Below are positions 33,138 through 43,300 of a stretch of DNA of 64,000 bases, piece after piece. The position numbers were made by a program, and so were the translations under genes. The notes beneath the pieces were generated by a model. The model saw nothing but the letters and a program-made list of their open reading frames with translations, was not told the DNA's origin and did no database searches. Source of the DNA: JAFDVL01 sp043783625 (lineage in GTDB: Bacteria > Acidobacteriota > Blastocatellia > RBC074); NCBI GenBank assembly GCA_043783625.1, contig JAYVZE010000046.1:45209-109208 (forward strand), read 5' to 3'. The first letter of the stretch is position 1. Each line of letters opens with the position of its first letter.

Positions 33138-34436
33138 ATGAAAAAGACCAGTACTTTGTCTTTGAAGAGTCAAGAGGGAAGCGCTTTGGTGATGACCATG
33201 CTGAGCCTCATGCTGATGACCGTTTTAGGATTGTCGTTAGTGTTTTCTGCCGGGAATGAAACCCTCAGTTCCAATAGTGAGACGCTGGCAAATCAGGCGT
33301 ATTACGCTGCGGAGGCCGGACTTGACGAAGCGGTCATGGTTTTGCGCGGTAATCGCCTCCCGCTTAATTCAACCAATACAAGCTCGACCAATTCGCTTAA
33401 TCAAATTAACCTGCAAATTGGAGCAACTCCCGCCAGTTCAAATAAGAGTACTGATACCGTCACTTACGCGCGTCTTTCGCGCTGGTTGCCATATTCGTCT
33501 TTAACTGCCAGTGGCGCTGTCATCTTGAATCCGACCGAGTCGTCCAATAAGCAGCTTTCTTATCAATTGCAAATAGTGAAACTGAATACGACTGATATTC
33601 AGATTACTTCCATTGGAATCGCTCCGCAGGGCGCCCGGCGTACCTTGAAGATGCGGTTGAAAGATTCCGGCATTATTCTGAGTAATTATAACCTGACAGA
33701 TATTCCGGCGGCAGTGACGCTGTTGGGGAATCAACCGAAGGGAACAGTGGGTAACAGTGCGGCAAAATCTTTAAGCGGACTGGATTGCGGCGGCCCCTCA
33801 GAAAGACCAATCGTTGGCGCCGTCGGGCAAACAAATGCCGACTATGCATGGAATAACAGTCTTAAGACGAATGACGGTCAGTACGTCACTACATATAATA
33901 ATGCAACCAGCCATATTGTGGCAGACATCTCTGTTCCTAATTCTGCTTATGGCGTGTCGGGTCAAGTTCCATTTAGTAATAATCAGACCAAAGCAGATCA
34001 ATTCGTCAATGAAATTTCACAGGTCGCACATCGTGTTGTAAATAGTGGTAGTGACTTAACTCTGGCAGATATGGGGACTTCAACTACGCCTAAGGTGGTG
34101 CTGGTAAAAGGCGACATGACTTTGACGAATAGCGGGACAGGAATGCTGGTGGTAACCGGTACGCTGACTCTGAATGGTAATTTTAATTATGAGGGGCTGA
34201 TTATTGTGTTGGGTCAGGGCATTGTGAGGCGAAATGGCGGGGGCAACGGAACAATCAAAGGTGGCATTATTATTGGGAAGTACGATAGTACTTCGCTGGA
34301 TGATTCACAGTTCGATCCTGACGCTTATATTACTACTAATGGTGGTGGTAATTCGCTGATTCAATATTGTACCGCGTCAATCCAAAAGGCTTTGGGAGCG
34401 TTGCCTACCGCCACAGTGACCTCGCTGTCTCATTAA
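33138..34436 (+). CDS. PilX-like pilus assembly protein
   Basis: A 432-residue protein whose N-terminus (QEGSALVMTMLSLMLMTVLG) is a PilX_N-type hydrophobic helix, followed by NETLSSNSETLANQAYYAAEAGLDEA, the standard PilX downstream signature. The remaining 350 residues are a long extracellular domain rich in Ser, Thr and Asn with possible beta-helix repeats (MTLTNSGTGMLVVTGTLTL, NFNYEGLIIVLGQG). Classic PilX is much shorter, so the extension may be adhesive. No PilY1 gene follows. Confidence 0.8.
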   Translation: MKKTSTLSLKSQEGSALVMTMLSLMLMTVLGLSLVFSAGNETLSSNSETLANQAYYAAEAGLDEAVMVLRGNRLPLNSTNTSSTNSLNQINLQIGATPASSNKSTDTVTYARLSRWLPYSSLTASGAVILNPTESSNKQLSYQLQIVKLNTTDIQITSIGIAPQGARRTLKMRLKDSGIILSNYNLTDIPAAVTLLGNQPKGTVGNSAAKSLSGLDCGGPSERPIVGAVGQTNADYAWNNSLKTNDGQYVTTYNNATSHIVADISVPNSAYGVSGQVPFSNNQTKADQFVNEISQVAHRVVNSGSDLTLADMGTSTTPKVVLVKGDMTLTNSGTGMLVVTGTLTLNGNFNYEGLIIVLGQGIVRRNGGGNGTIKGGIIIGKYDSTSLDDSQFDPDAYITTNGGGNSLIQYCTASIQKALGALPTATVTSLSH

Positions 34437-34450
34437 CAGTGGGAGCGAAA

Positions 34451-34556
34451 TTATTTTCGCTTCCACCTGACGCCCTCTTTCGTATCTTCAAGGACGATCC
34501 CCATATCCAATAATTGCTTGCGAATTTCATCACGTGGGCAATTTCGGGCAAGATCA
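34451..34556 (-). pseudogene. Degenerate copy of the cysS 3' end
   Basis: The minus strand reads ARNCPRDEIRKQLLDMG and continues to TKEGVRWKRK followed by a TAA stop at 34453-34451. This is nearly identical to the CysS C-terminus (ARNFARSDEIRKQLLEMG...). The fragment is about 35 codons, has a 3-nt deletion and has no start. The intact cysS 3' end lies at 35339 with a toxin-antitoxin pair between. Confidence 0.85.
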
Positions 34557-34603
34557 GTCAGTCTGGAATTGCCCATGCGCTTTTGCGCATAATAGTAAGT
34601 CCA

Positions 34604-34632
34604 TGTACAAAACATCCAAAATTATGTACAGT
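34604..34632 (+). promoter_or_regulatory. Putative promoter of the toxin-antitoxin pair
   Basis: TGTACA (34604-34609) and TACAGT (34627-34632) are 17 bp apart. The pair of TGTACA direct repeats 21 bp apart could instead be an operator bound by the antitoxin. Confidence 0.35.
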
Positions 34633-34667
34633 ATTACAAGCTAAGAATACCGGAGGTGGAAATTACT

Positions 34668-34898
34668 ATGAAAGATGCTGTCAATCGTCGCAACAAGCAT
34701 TTTATTTTGGATGACAATCAACTAAAACTGGCGAGAAAATTAATCGGAGCCAAATCTGATACAGAAACGATTGAAGTTGCCTTGACCGAGATGATTAATG
34801 AAAGGCAACGTAATCATCAGGCGTGGAAAGCGACGGAAAAATTAATCAAAAGCGGCATCGAAGTTCATGATGTTTTTGGACGAGTGGACGAACCGTAA
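34668..34898 (+). CDS. VapB-type antitoxin
   Basis: A 76-residue protein with a short N-terminal ribbon-like segment (KHFILDDNQLKLARKLIGAKSDTETIEVALTEM) of the ribbon-helix-helix class and a charged C-terminal tail expected to wrap a toxin. It is followed by a PIN-domain gene overlapping by 1 bp (TAATG), the standard VapBC arrangement, and probably represses its own promoter. A GTG at 34656 could also serve as start. Confidence 0.75.
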   Translation: MKDAVNRRNKHFILDDNQLKLARKLIGAKSDTETIEVALTEMINERQRNHQAWKATEKLIKSGIEVHDVFGRVDEP

Positions 34899-35338
34899 TG
34901 GCAGGGATAGTTTTTGACACCTCAGTCTACATTGCGGCGTTACGACAGGGTGATTCCTCCCTTTTGTCATTGCGTCGCGCCTCGCGTCTGGAGACAGAAA
35001 AGTCGTTACCTTTATGGTTAAGCGTAGTAGTTCTTGAAGAGCTTTATGTAGGTGCTGCTGACAGTAAAGCACGGAAAGTTTTTGAAGCGATGGAGTACGA
35101 TTTTGTCAAAGCTGGCAGACTTTTGGTTCCGCAAAAAAATGACTGGGTGTTAGCAGGTCAAGTGCTGTCAAATATTGGTCTTAAATATGGCTATGATTTA
35201 ATTGGTAAATCACGAATGACGAATGATGCCTTAATTGCGATGAGCGTCGCAGCTCAGGGTTTTACTGTATTCACAAAAAACGCCAGTGATTTTCAAAAAA
35301 TCGCTGAATTTAGAAGTTTTCAATGGCTCACAATATAA
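34898..35338 (+). CDS. VapC-type PIN-domain toxin ribonuclease
   Basis: A 146-residue PIN domain. Acidic metal-site residues are visible: Asp in VFDTSVYIAAL (residue 7), Glu in VVLEELYVG and the Asp of MTNDALIAMS plus the final TKNASDF segment. VapC toxins cleave tRNA or rRNA. The 1-bp overlap with the antitoxin gene ensures coupled synthesis. The gene ends one base before the convergent cysS 3' end, so the module sits directly against an essential gene. Confidence 0.88.
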   Translation: MAGIVFDTSVYIAALRQGDSSLLSLRRASRLETEKSLPLWLSVVVLEELYVGAADSKARKVFEAMEYDFVKAGRLLVPQKNDWVLAGQVLSNIGLKYGYDLIGKSRMTNDALIAMSVAAQGFTVFTKNASDFQKIAEFRSFQWLTI

Positions 35339-36736
35339 TCACTTTCGCTTCCAACGAACACCTTCTTTCGTGTCCTCTAAAATAATTCCCATCTCCAATA
35401 ATTGCTTACGGATTTCATCGCTACGGGCGAAATTCCTGGCGGCGCGGGTGGATTGACGTTCATCTACTAATGCTTGAACGTCGGCATCCAGCATTTCCTG
35501 TTTCGCTTCACCGAAAATATTGAAGACGGAATTGATTTTAGTAAGCACCTCCAGCAGTGCGTATTTGTCATCATACTTGATCGTCCCGTCAGTCAAAGCG
35601 ATGTTCACTTCGCGGACAAAATCGTGCATCGCAGCCAACGCTTCGGGGACGTTTAAATCATTGTCCAGTGCCGCTTCGAATCGTTGTAAAGCGCGTTTAC
35701 TCAGCACCGGCATCGCGGCGTTTGATCCGGGATGGCAATTCGCTTCCTGCAATCTCAACTGAAAATCATTCAAACGATTGACCGCGCTATCAGCTCCGCG
35801 CAGACCTTCCAGCGTAAAATTAAATTGCTTCAGATGCTGCGCCGAAAGCAGCATGTAGCGGATGGCGCGAGGCGAAAATCCCTGTTCGACCAAACTCCGT
35901 ACGGTGTAATAATTCCCTTTGGATTTCGACATCTTCTCGCCTTCTGCCAAAAGAAATTCCGAATGTACCCAATATTTGACGAACGGTTTTCCGGTTGCGC
36001 CCTCGCTTTGGGCAATTTCGTTTTCGTGATGCGGGAAGACTAAATCAATGCCTCCGGCGTGAATGTCAAAACTTTCTCCGAGCGTTTTCATGGACATCGC
36101 CGAACATTCAATATGCCAGCCCGGACGCCCTTCGCCGATGGCAGTTTGCCACGAAGGTTCGCCTGGTTTGGAAGCTTTCCAAAGCACGAAATCCCGCGCA
36201 TTTTCTTTCTCGTATTCGTCGGCGTCTACGCGGTCGCTACCCCCGTCAATATTGCCTTCAAAGTTGATTTTAGAAAGTTTGCCGTAGCCCTTAAATCCGG
36301 CGATGCGATAATAAGTGGAGCCGTCCGATTCATAGGTCAAGCCATTCGCTTCGAGGCGTTTGATGATGTCCACCATCTCATCAATGTAATCGGTAGCGCG
36401 AATGATTTGTTCAGGTCGTTCCAGCCCGAGCGCGTCCCAGTCTTCAAAAAACAGGTTGATATATTTCGTCGTGAATTCGCGGAAGTCGGAGCCTTCTTCG
36501 CTGGCACGTTTGATGATTTTGTCTTCGATGTCCGTGATGTTCATCACGTGAGTCAAATCGTAGCCTTTGTATTTCAAGTAGCGGCGCAGCAAGTCTCCGA
36601 ACACGAAGGTGCGAAAATTTCCAATGTGAGCGATGTCGTAAACCGTTGGCCCGCAGATATACATCCGAACTTGATTGCCTTCCAGCGGCGTAAATTCTTC
36701 GATCTGAGCAGTGAGTGTATTGTGCAGTTTGAGCAT
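35339..36736 (-). CDS. cysS: Cysteinyl-tRNA synthetase
   Basis: A 465-residue class I aminoacyl-tRNA synthetase that charges tRNA-Cys. Visible motifs are ICGPTVYDIAHIGNFRTF (HIGH-like, with the zinc-ligand Cys upstream), SAMSMKTLGESFDIHAGGID and EKMSKSKGN (KMSKS). The C-terminal DALR-type and anticodon-binding region ends in RKQLLEMGIILEDTKEGVRW. The ATG at 36736 (MLKLHNTLTAQ) gives the normal family length; the open frame continues upstream to 36793. It is convergent with the toxin gene. A degenerate second copy of its last 35 codons lies beyond that module. Confidence 0.95.
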   Translation of the reverse strand: MLKLHNTLTAQIEEFTPLEGNQVRMYICGPTVYDIAHIGNFRTFVFGDLLRRYLKYKGYDLTHVMNITDIEDKIIKRASEEGSDFREFTTKYINLFFEDWDALGLERPEQIIRATDYIDEMVDIIKRLEANGLTYESDGSTYYRIAGFKGYGKLSKINFEGNIDGGSDRVDADEYEKENARDFVLWKASKPGEPSWQTAIGEGRPGWHIECSAMSMKTLGESFDIHAGGIDLVFPHHENEIAQSEGATGKPFVKYWVHSEFLLAEGEKMSKSKGNYYTVRSLVEQGFSPRAIRYMLLSAQHLKQFNFTLEGLRGADSAVNRLNDFQLRLQEANCHPGSNAAMPVLSKRALQRFEAALDNDLNVPEALAAMHDFVREVNIALTDGTIKYDDKYALLEVLTKINSVFNIFGEAKQEMLDADVQALVDERQSTRAARNFARSDEIRKQLLEMGIILEDTKEGVRWKRK

Positions 36737-36893
36737 GTGAAAATTGTCCAGAGAAAATTGATTCTGATGCGAATAAGCGATGCAGTTTAGCACAGGCGGG
36801 GAAGATGTTGGAGACTCAAGGCTGGATGTTAGATTTAGAGATTAGCTTTTTTGTTAGCCAATAGCTCGCCATTGTCTTTTGGTTTTCAGTTCT

Positions 36894-36921
36894 TTGATCT
36901 CTAGTTTCATCCTGCTACACT
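36894..36921 (+). promoter_or_regulatory. Putative promoter of the helicase-methyltransferase cassette
   Basis: TTGATC (36894-36899) and TACACT (36916-36921) are 16 bp apart, 47 nt before the helicase ATG. Confidence 0.4.
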
Positions 36922-36968
36922 AGCTTTTTTCTTTCATCGCAACAACTCTAGTACTCAGCATTCACCCT

Positions 36969-39900
36969 ATGCCAACAATTTACGACAATATAAATACTCA
37001 TCTCAATCAAGGGTTAATCGAAACTCTCAACCTCTCCAAACGCACTGATTTTTGCGTTGGCTATTTTAATCTTCGAGGATGGAAGGAAGTCGCTGAGCAA
37101 ATAGAAAAATTGCCTGGCGATATAATCAGTGAAGGAGATGATGATGTTCATCGCATTTGCAGGCTCTTAGTTGGGATGCAAAAAATGCCAATGGAATTAC
37201 TACGGGAAAGTTTTAGCCACGATGACAAGCATCTGCTGGATCAAGCCGAAGCTGTCAAACTCAAGAAAAGATTAGCCAAGGAATTTAAAGAACAACTCAC
37301 GATTGGAGCACCGACAGAAGCTGACGAAAGGGCTTTACGAAAATTAAGTCAGCAATTAAAAGAAAAGAAAGTCGTCGTCAAACTTCATTTGCGGTACACC
37401 CTGCATGCCAAGCTTTATTTGGCGTATAGCGATGATAAAAGAGTTCCTGTGATGGGATTCCTGGGAAGCAGTAATCTCACCTTAGCAGGTTTGGCAAAGC
37501 AAGGTGAGCTAAATATTGATGTCTTAGATCAAGATGCTGCAAGCAAGTTATCGAAGTGGTTTGAAGATAGATGGCAAGATCGCTGGTGTTGGGACATCAC
37601 GCAGGAACTAATTGAAATCATTGACGAAAGTTGGGCGGCTGACCGCTTGGTTTCGCCTTATCATATTTACCTTAAAATCGCCTATCACCTTTCGAGAGAA
37701 GCACGGGCAGGTATTAACGAATTCAAGTTACCGAAAATTTTTCAGAAAGACTTACTTGATTTTCAACAAAAAGCCGTTTTAGTTGCTGCCCATCATCTTC
37801 ACAAAAGAGATGGTGTATTAATTGGTGATGTGGTTGGTTTGGGTAAGACCGTTACAGCTACAGCTTTAGCCAAACTGTTTGAAGACGATTTTTTTCTAGA
37901 AACGTTAATTATCTGTCCAAAAAACCTGGTTGCAATGTGGGAAGATTACGCTCATAAATATCAGCTTCGGGCGAAGGTTATTTCCCAAAGTAAAGTCCAG
38001 AGTATTCTGCCAACGCTACGCCGTTACCGTCTGGTAATTATTGATGAAAGCCACAATTTACGGAACGATCAAGGCAGTCGGTATCGTGCTATTAAATCCT
38101 ATCTGGAAGAAAATGAGAGTAAAGTCATCCTGCTTTCAGCCACTCCTTATAACAAATCTTATCTGGATTTATCGAACCAGCTTCGTCTCTTTATCCCAGA
38201 TGATAAAGACATCGGATTGAGTCCTGAAAGATACATCGAAAGCATCGGAGGGCACGTTCAGTTTGGGGCAAAACATACAGAAACATTTATCAGAAGTATC
38301 AAAGCATTTGAGCGCAGTAATTATGCCGATGATTGGCGTGAATTAATGCGAATGTATCTGGTGCGCCGAACACGAAGCTTTATTAAAAGTAATTATGCCG
38401 AACCAAAGGAAGGAACCGGAAGGAAATATCTTACTTTCGCTGACGGTTCGCGGTCGTATTTTCCTGATCGTACGCCGAAGAAAGTTGAATATGCATTTGA
38501 TCCGAAAGACCCGAATGATCAATATGCGAAACTATATTCAGCCACAGTCATTGATCTCATTAACGATCTTGAATTGCCTCGCTATGGTTTATGGCATTTC
38601 TTAAATAAAAAGCCTGTTATCTCGCCAACCAAAAATGAAGAGATAATTACTGCCAATCTTTCCCGCGCAGGTAAGCGGCTGATGGGATTTTGTCGCACTA
38701 ATCTTTTCAAGCGCCTGGAGAGCAGCGGTTTTTCATTTCTCCTTTCACTCAGCCGGCATATTTTACGAAATTACATTTTTGTTTACGCCTTACAAAATCA
38801 TTTACCAATTCCGATTGGAAAAAATATCTCACAGAATCTGGATGACTTTTTGGAAGATAGTGATACTGACAACGAATCGAATGAGCAGACCCCGCTGAAT
38901 TTAATATTGGATGAAACTACTTACTTACAACAGGCGGAAAAGGTGTATCAGCTTTTTTCGAGTGAAGCGCATCAGAAAAAATTTGATTGGTTAAGGAGCG
39001 AATTTTTTCTACCCGAACTACAAACCCAACTCATTAGAGATAGCCGGGAAATTATTAAAGCATTAACCATCGGCAAGGATTGGAACCCTGATGAAGACCG
39101 CCAGCTTAATGCTTTGTTTGACTTAATCACTAAAACCCATCGCACCGAAAAAGTTTTGGTTTTCACGCAGTTTGCTGACACTGCTTACTATCTTGCTGAC
39201 CAGTTAATTAAACGAGGAGTGACACAGCTTGAATGCGTTTCAGGCGATCATGAAAATCCAACTGATGCGGCACATCGGTTGAGCCCGCGCAGTAACAACA
39301 AACCGCAGCTCGCCGACACCGCACAGGAAATCAGAGTTTTAATTAGTACTGATGTTTTGAGCGAAGGGCAAAATTTGCAGGATGCTCACATTATTCTTAA
39401 TTACGATTTACCCTGGGCGATTATTCGCCTGATTCAACGAGCCGGACGCGTTGACCGCATCGGGCAAAAAGCAGATGAGATCATTTGCTATTCGTTTTTG
39501 CCTGAAGATGGAATTGAACAAATTATTAATCTTCGGAGCAGGCTCACCAACCGGATTCGGCAAAATGCCGAAGTGGTTGGTTCAGATGAAACATTTTTTG
39601 ATGGCGACCCCATCAACATTTCGGATTTATACAATGAAAAGAGCGGTATTTTAGACGATGAAGGCGATGACACCGAGGTTGATCTGGCTTCGTATGCTTA
39701 TCAAATCTGGCAAAATGCAACGGATGCTGATCCGCAGTTACATAAAATTATCCCTGATTTACCAAATGTAATTTACTCGACCAAAGAGAACCTCGAAGCT
39801 ACTGAAAAAGAGGGCGTGATCGTTTATTTGCGCACCGCCGAAGATAATGATGCTTTAGCCTGGGTGAATAATCGAGGTGAAATTATCACGCAATCACAAT

Positions 39901-40337
39901 ATACAATTCTCAAAGCCGCACGTTGTAATGCAGAGACTCCGCCATTACAGAAAATCGAAAACCATCATGAGATTGTCACGCAGGGAATTGGCTATATCCG
40001 CGAAGACGAAAAGAATACCGGCAGTTCTTTAGGCAAGAAGTCAGGCGTAAAATACCGCGTTTATATGCGACTTGACCGCTTTTGCAAGGAATTTGAAAAC
40101 ACTCTTTTTGTCAATGAACAACTGAAAAAAAGCATTGATGAAATTTTAAATTTCAAACTAAAAGAATTTGCCAGAGAGACGTTAAGTCGCCAACTGAAGG
40201 CTGGCATCGCTGACGACCAATTAGCTGCGTTGGTCGTTTCGTTGCGTGAAGAAGATAAGCTTTGCATCATCAACGAAGACGAACAACTTGATCGGGAACC
40301 GCAAATCATTTGTTCGTTAGGCTTAAAGAATTCATAA
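36969..40337 (+). CDS. Phospholipase D-like domain plus SNF2-family helicase protein
   Basis: A 1122-residue protein. The N-terminal third is a phospholipase D-like nuclease domain (HAKLYLAYSDD, HxK motif, then GFLGSSNLTLAGL). The rest is an SNF2/HepA-type helicase: Walker A GDVVGLGKTVTATAL, Walker B IIDESHNLRND, motif III LLSATPYNKS and motif VI QRAGRVDRIGQ. It would translocate on duplex DNA and possibly cut it. Similar helicases occur in DISARM and related defence systems, but DrmA, DrmB and DrmC partners are absent. It is 5 bp upstream of the methyltransferase gene in an apparent four-gene operon. Confidence 0.85.
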   Translation: MPTIYDNINTHLNQGLIETLNLSKRTDFCVGYFNLRGWKEVAEQIEKLPGDIISEGDDDVHRICRLLVGMQKMPMELLRESFSHDDKHLLDQAEAVKLKKRLAKEFKEQLTIGAPTEADERALRKLSQQLKEKKVVVKLHLRYTLHAKLYLAYSDDKRVPVMGFLGSSNLTLAGLAKQGELNIDVLDQDAASKLSKWFEDRWQDRWCWDITQELIEIIDESWAADRLVSPYHIYLKIAYHLSREARAGINEFKLPKIFQKDLLDFQQKAVLVAAHHLHKRDGVLIGDVVGLGKTVTATALAKLFEDDFFLETLIICPKNLVAMWEDYAHKYQLRAKVISQSKVQSILPTLRRYRLVIIDESHNLRNDQGSRYRAIKSYLEENESKVILLSATPYNKSYLDLSNQLRLFIPDDKDIGLSPERYIESIGGHVQFGAKHTETFIRSIKAFERSNYADDWRELMRMYLVRRTRSFIKSNYAEPKEGTGRKYLTFADGSRSYFPDRTPKKVEYAFDPKDPNDQYAKLYSATVIDLINDLELPRYGLWHFLNKKPVISPTKNEEIITANLSRAGKRLMGFCRTNLFKRLESSGFSFLLSLSRHILRNYIFVYALQNHLPIPIGKNISQNLDDFLEDSDTDNESNEQTPLNLILDETTYLQQAEKVYQLFSSEAHQKKFDWLRSEFFLPELQTQLIRDSREIIKALTIGKDWNPDEDRQLNALFDLITKTHRTEKVLVFTQFADTAYYLADQLIKRGVTQLECVSGDHENPTDAAHRLSPRSNNKPQLADTAQEIRVLISTDVLSEGQNLQDAHIILNYDLPWAIIRLIQRAGRVDRIGQKADEIICYSFLPEDGIEQIINLRSRLTNRIRQNAEVVGSDETFFDGDPINISDLYNEKSGILDDEGDDTEVDLASYAYQIWQNATDADPQLHKIIPDLPNVIYSTKENLEATEKEGVIVYLRTAEDNDALAWVNNRGEIITQSQYTILKAARCNAETPPLQKIENHHEIVTQGIGYIREDEKNTGSSLGKKSGVKYRVYMRLDRFCKEFENTLFVNEQLKKSIDEILNFKLKEFARETLSRQLKAGIADDQLAALVVSLREEDKLCIINEDEQLDREPQIICSLGLKNS

Positions 40338-40342
40338 ACCTT

Positions 40343-43300
40343 ATGTCACTTAATAAACAGGAATTCTCACGTTATATCCGCGAATTTAACTTCCGCGAAT
40401 TATTCAATGAGATGGGTTGGAACAATGATAAGACCTCCCAACCCATTACTGTGGATAACCATACGTTCACTTTACAAGCTGTCGCGGAAAAACGCGGGTT
40501 CAAAATTTTAGTGTGCAGCCCGACCTCTGAAGGGATGATTCCTGATTACGATACGCGCAAGAAAATCGAATCGAAAGTTACGAAACTTTTTCAAGAACAT
40601 TTGATTATTTTTCAAGATGCGAAAAAGAGCGAACAAATTTGGCAATTGGTAGTTCGACAAACGGGAAAGCCGACGAAAGTTACCGAAACTCGTTGGAATA
40701 ATAATCAATCGCCCGAATTGCTTTTTCAACGCGCCGCCGGAATTTTCTTTGAAATTGATGAAGAAGAACACATTACGATTGTTGATGTCACCCAACGCCT
40801 GGCCGATAATTTCCATCAAAACGCTGAGAAAGTTACCAAACAGTTTTACGATAAATTCAAAAAAGAACATGGCTCGTTTTATGATTTTCTGAGCGGCATA
40901 GACGACCAGATTGATGAATGGAATAAAACTTGTAAAAAGAAAGAAGACAAGAAAGAAAATACGGGCAAACAATGGTACGTCTCCCTAATGCTCAATCGGT
41001 TGATGTTTTGTTATTTTATTCAGAAAAAAGGCTTTTTGGATAACAACAAAAATTATCTGCGCGAGAAATTAAAAGCCTCGCAGGACAAAAAAGGGAAAGA
41101 TAAATTTTATTCGTTTTATCGCAATTTTCTGCTCGAACTTTTTCATCGAGGACTCGGCGAACCAAATCACGATGACGAATTAAAATCGGAGATCGGCAAG
41201 ATTCCTTATCTCAACGGCGGTCTGTTTGACGAACACGAACTCGAAAAAAACTTCAAAAATATTCAGATTGACGATCAGGCATTTGAACGAATCTTTGATT
41301 TTTTTGACCAGTACGAGTGGCATCTCGACACGCGTATCACCGCTACTGGCAAGGACATCAACCCCGATGTCATCGGATACATTTTTGAAAAATACATCAA
41401 CGACCGCGCACAAATGGGTGCATATTACACGAAAGAAGATATTACCGAATACATCAGCAAAAACTGCGTTTTGCCGTTTTTGTTTGATGAAACCGAACGG
41501 CAGTTAAAAGTTAAAAATGAAAAGTTAAAAATCGCTGAACTCATTAAAGATTCTGGCGACCGATATATTTACGATGCGGTCAAACACGGCGTTGAGGAAG
41601 AATTGCCCGCAGAAATCGAAATCGGTTTGGAAGCGTTCAGAGTATCGCCTTCAGGCGATAAAATTCCTGTTCCGAATTTACTTGAACGGCGGAAAGATTG
41701 GAATACATCTGCACCAAATACTCACGCTTTACCGACTGAAATCTGGCGCGAAGTAGTTGAACGGCGCAAGCGTTATTTTGAAGTAAGGACGAAAATCGAA
41801 AACGGTGAAATCAACAGCATCAACGATTTTATTACCAACAATCTGAACATTCGGCAATTTGCGCAGGACGTGATTGAAAACACCAATGACGCCGACTTTC
41901 TCAAAGCGTTTTACCGGGCCTTAAATTCCGTCACCATCATTGATCCGACCTGCGGATCAGGCGCATTTTTGTTTGCCGCGATGAACATTCTGGAACCGCT
42001 TTACGAGGCGTGTTTACAACGGATGCGCAATTTTATCGAAGACGAAGACCGCAAGAATATTGATGATAAAAAAATCTTCAAAAACAAATTTCAAGACTTC
42101 CGCAAAGTTTTGGAAGATGTGCAAAATCCTTCGCATCCAAACCTGCAATACTTTATTTACAAAAGCATTATCCTGCGCAATCTGTATGGCGTAGACATCA
42201 TGAACGAAGCCGTGGAAATTGCGAAACTTCGGCTTTTCCTGAAATTGGTGGCTACTGTTGATGCCGATTACCGCAAACCGAATCTTGGGCTGGAGCCGTT
42301 GCCCGATATTGATTTCAATATTCGGGCGGGCAATACGCTGATTGGTTTTGCGACGGAAGGCGAGATTGATAAAGCCTTTAGCGGGAAGTTTGATTTTGAC
42401 AACGACGCAGAAAAAACGAAGGAAAAATGTGAAGTCGTAGCGATGGCATTTGAGCGTTACAAAACAATTCAGCTTTCCGACTGCAACGATTTTTCCGACT
42501 TCAAAGTGGCCAAAGACGATCTTAGCGATAGGCTGAAAGAGCTAAACAAAGAACTCAGCGAACTTCTTCACAAACAATCTTCCAAGCTCGAATATGACAA
42601 ATGGCTTGCCACGCATCAACCCTTTCATTGGTTTGCTGAGTTTTATGAAATTATCCACGACAAAAGTGGTTTTGATGTCATTATCGGCAATCCACCTTAT
42701 GTGGAGTATAGCAAAGTAAGAGCCACTTACTCAGTCAACGGATACCAATCTATAACTTCTGGCAACTTGTATGCTTGCGTATTGGAAAAGAGTAACACTC
42801 TTGTGCGTAAAGGCGGAAGAATTGGTTTCATCGTTCCCCTTAGTCTTGTTTGTACAAAGCGTACAGATGATCTTCGGCGAGTCGTAAATATAAATAGCTT
42901 GTGGATTTGCTGTTTCGATATGCGACCAAGCTCGTTGTTTGAGGGAATCGCACAGCGGTTATGTATAAAGTTATCAACTTCGCCGATCAAAGACTCTCGG
43001 TTCACATTTGTTGGTGGGTATCGTCGTTGGTCATCCGATGAGCGTTCATCTCTTATTCATAACACTGCTTACGCATTAACAAACAACAATAATTCCGCAT
43101 CTCAAGTCATCCCAAAACTATCAACGGGAATTGAGCAAAGTTTATTGTTGAAGGTACAAGGCCCTTCGTTAGAGCAATTTTGGGACGATAACTCTTCAGC
43201 AATCTTTATTCATCGAATTGTCCGTTACTTTATCAAGGCACTTGATTTTGCACCAATATTCATCAAAAGTGACGGGAGTAAAGGAAAATCTGAAGACTAC

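Noticed and set aside
34604..34630. TGTACA direct repeats as a LexA-type site
   Set aside because: Spacing and sequence fit -35/-10 elements better, and no SOS gene is nearby.
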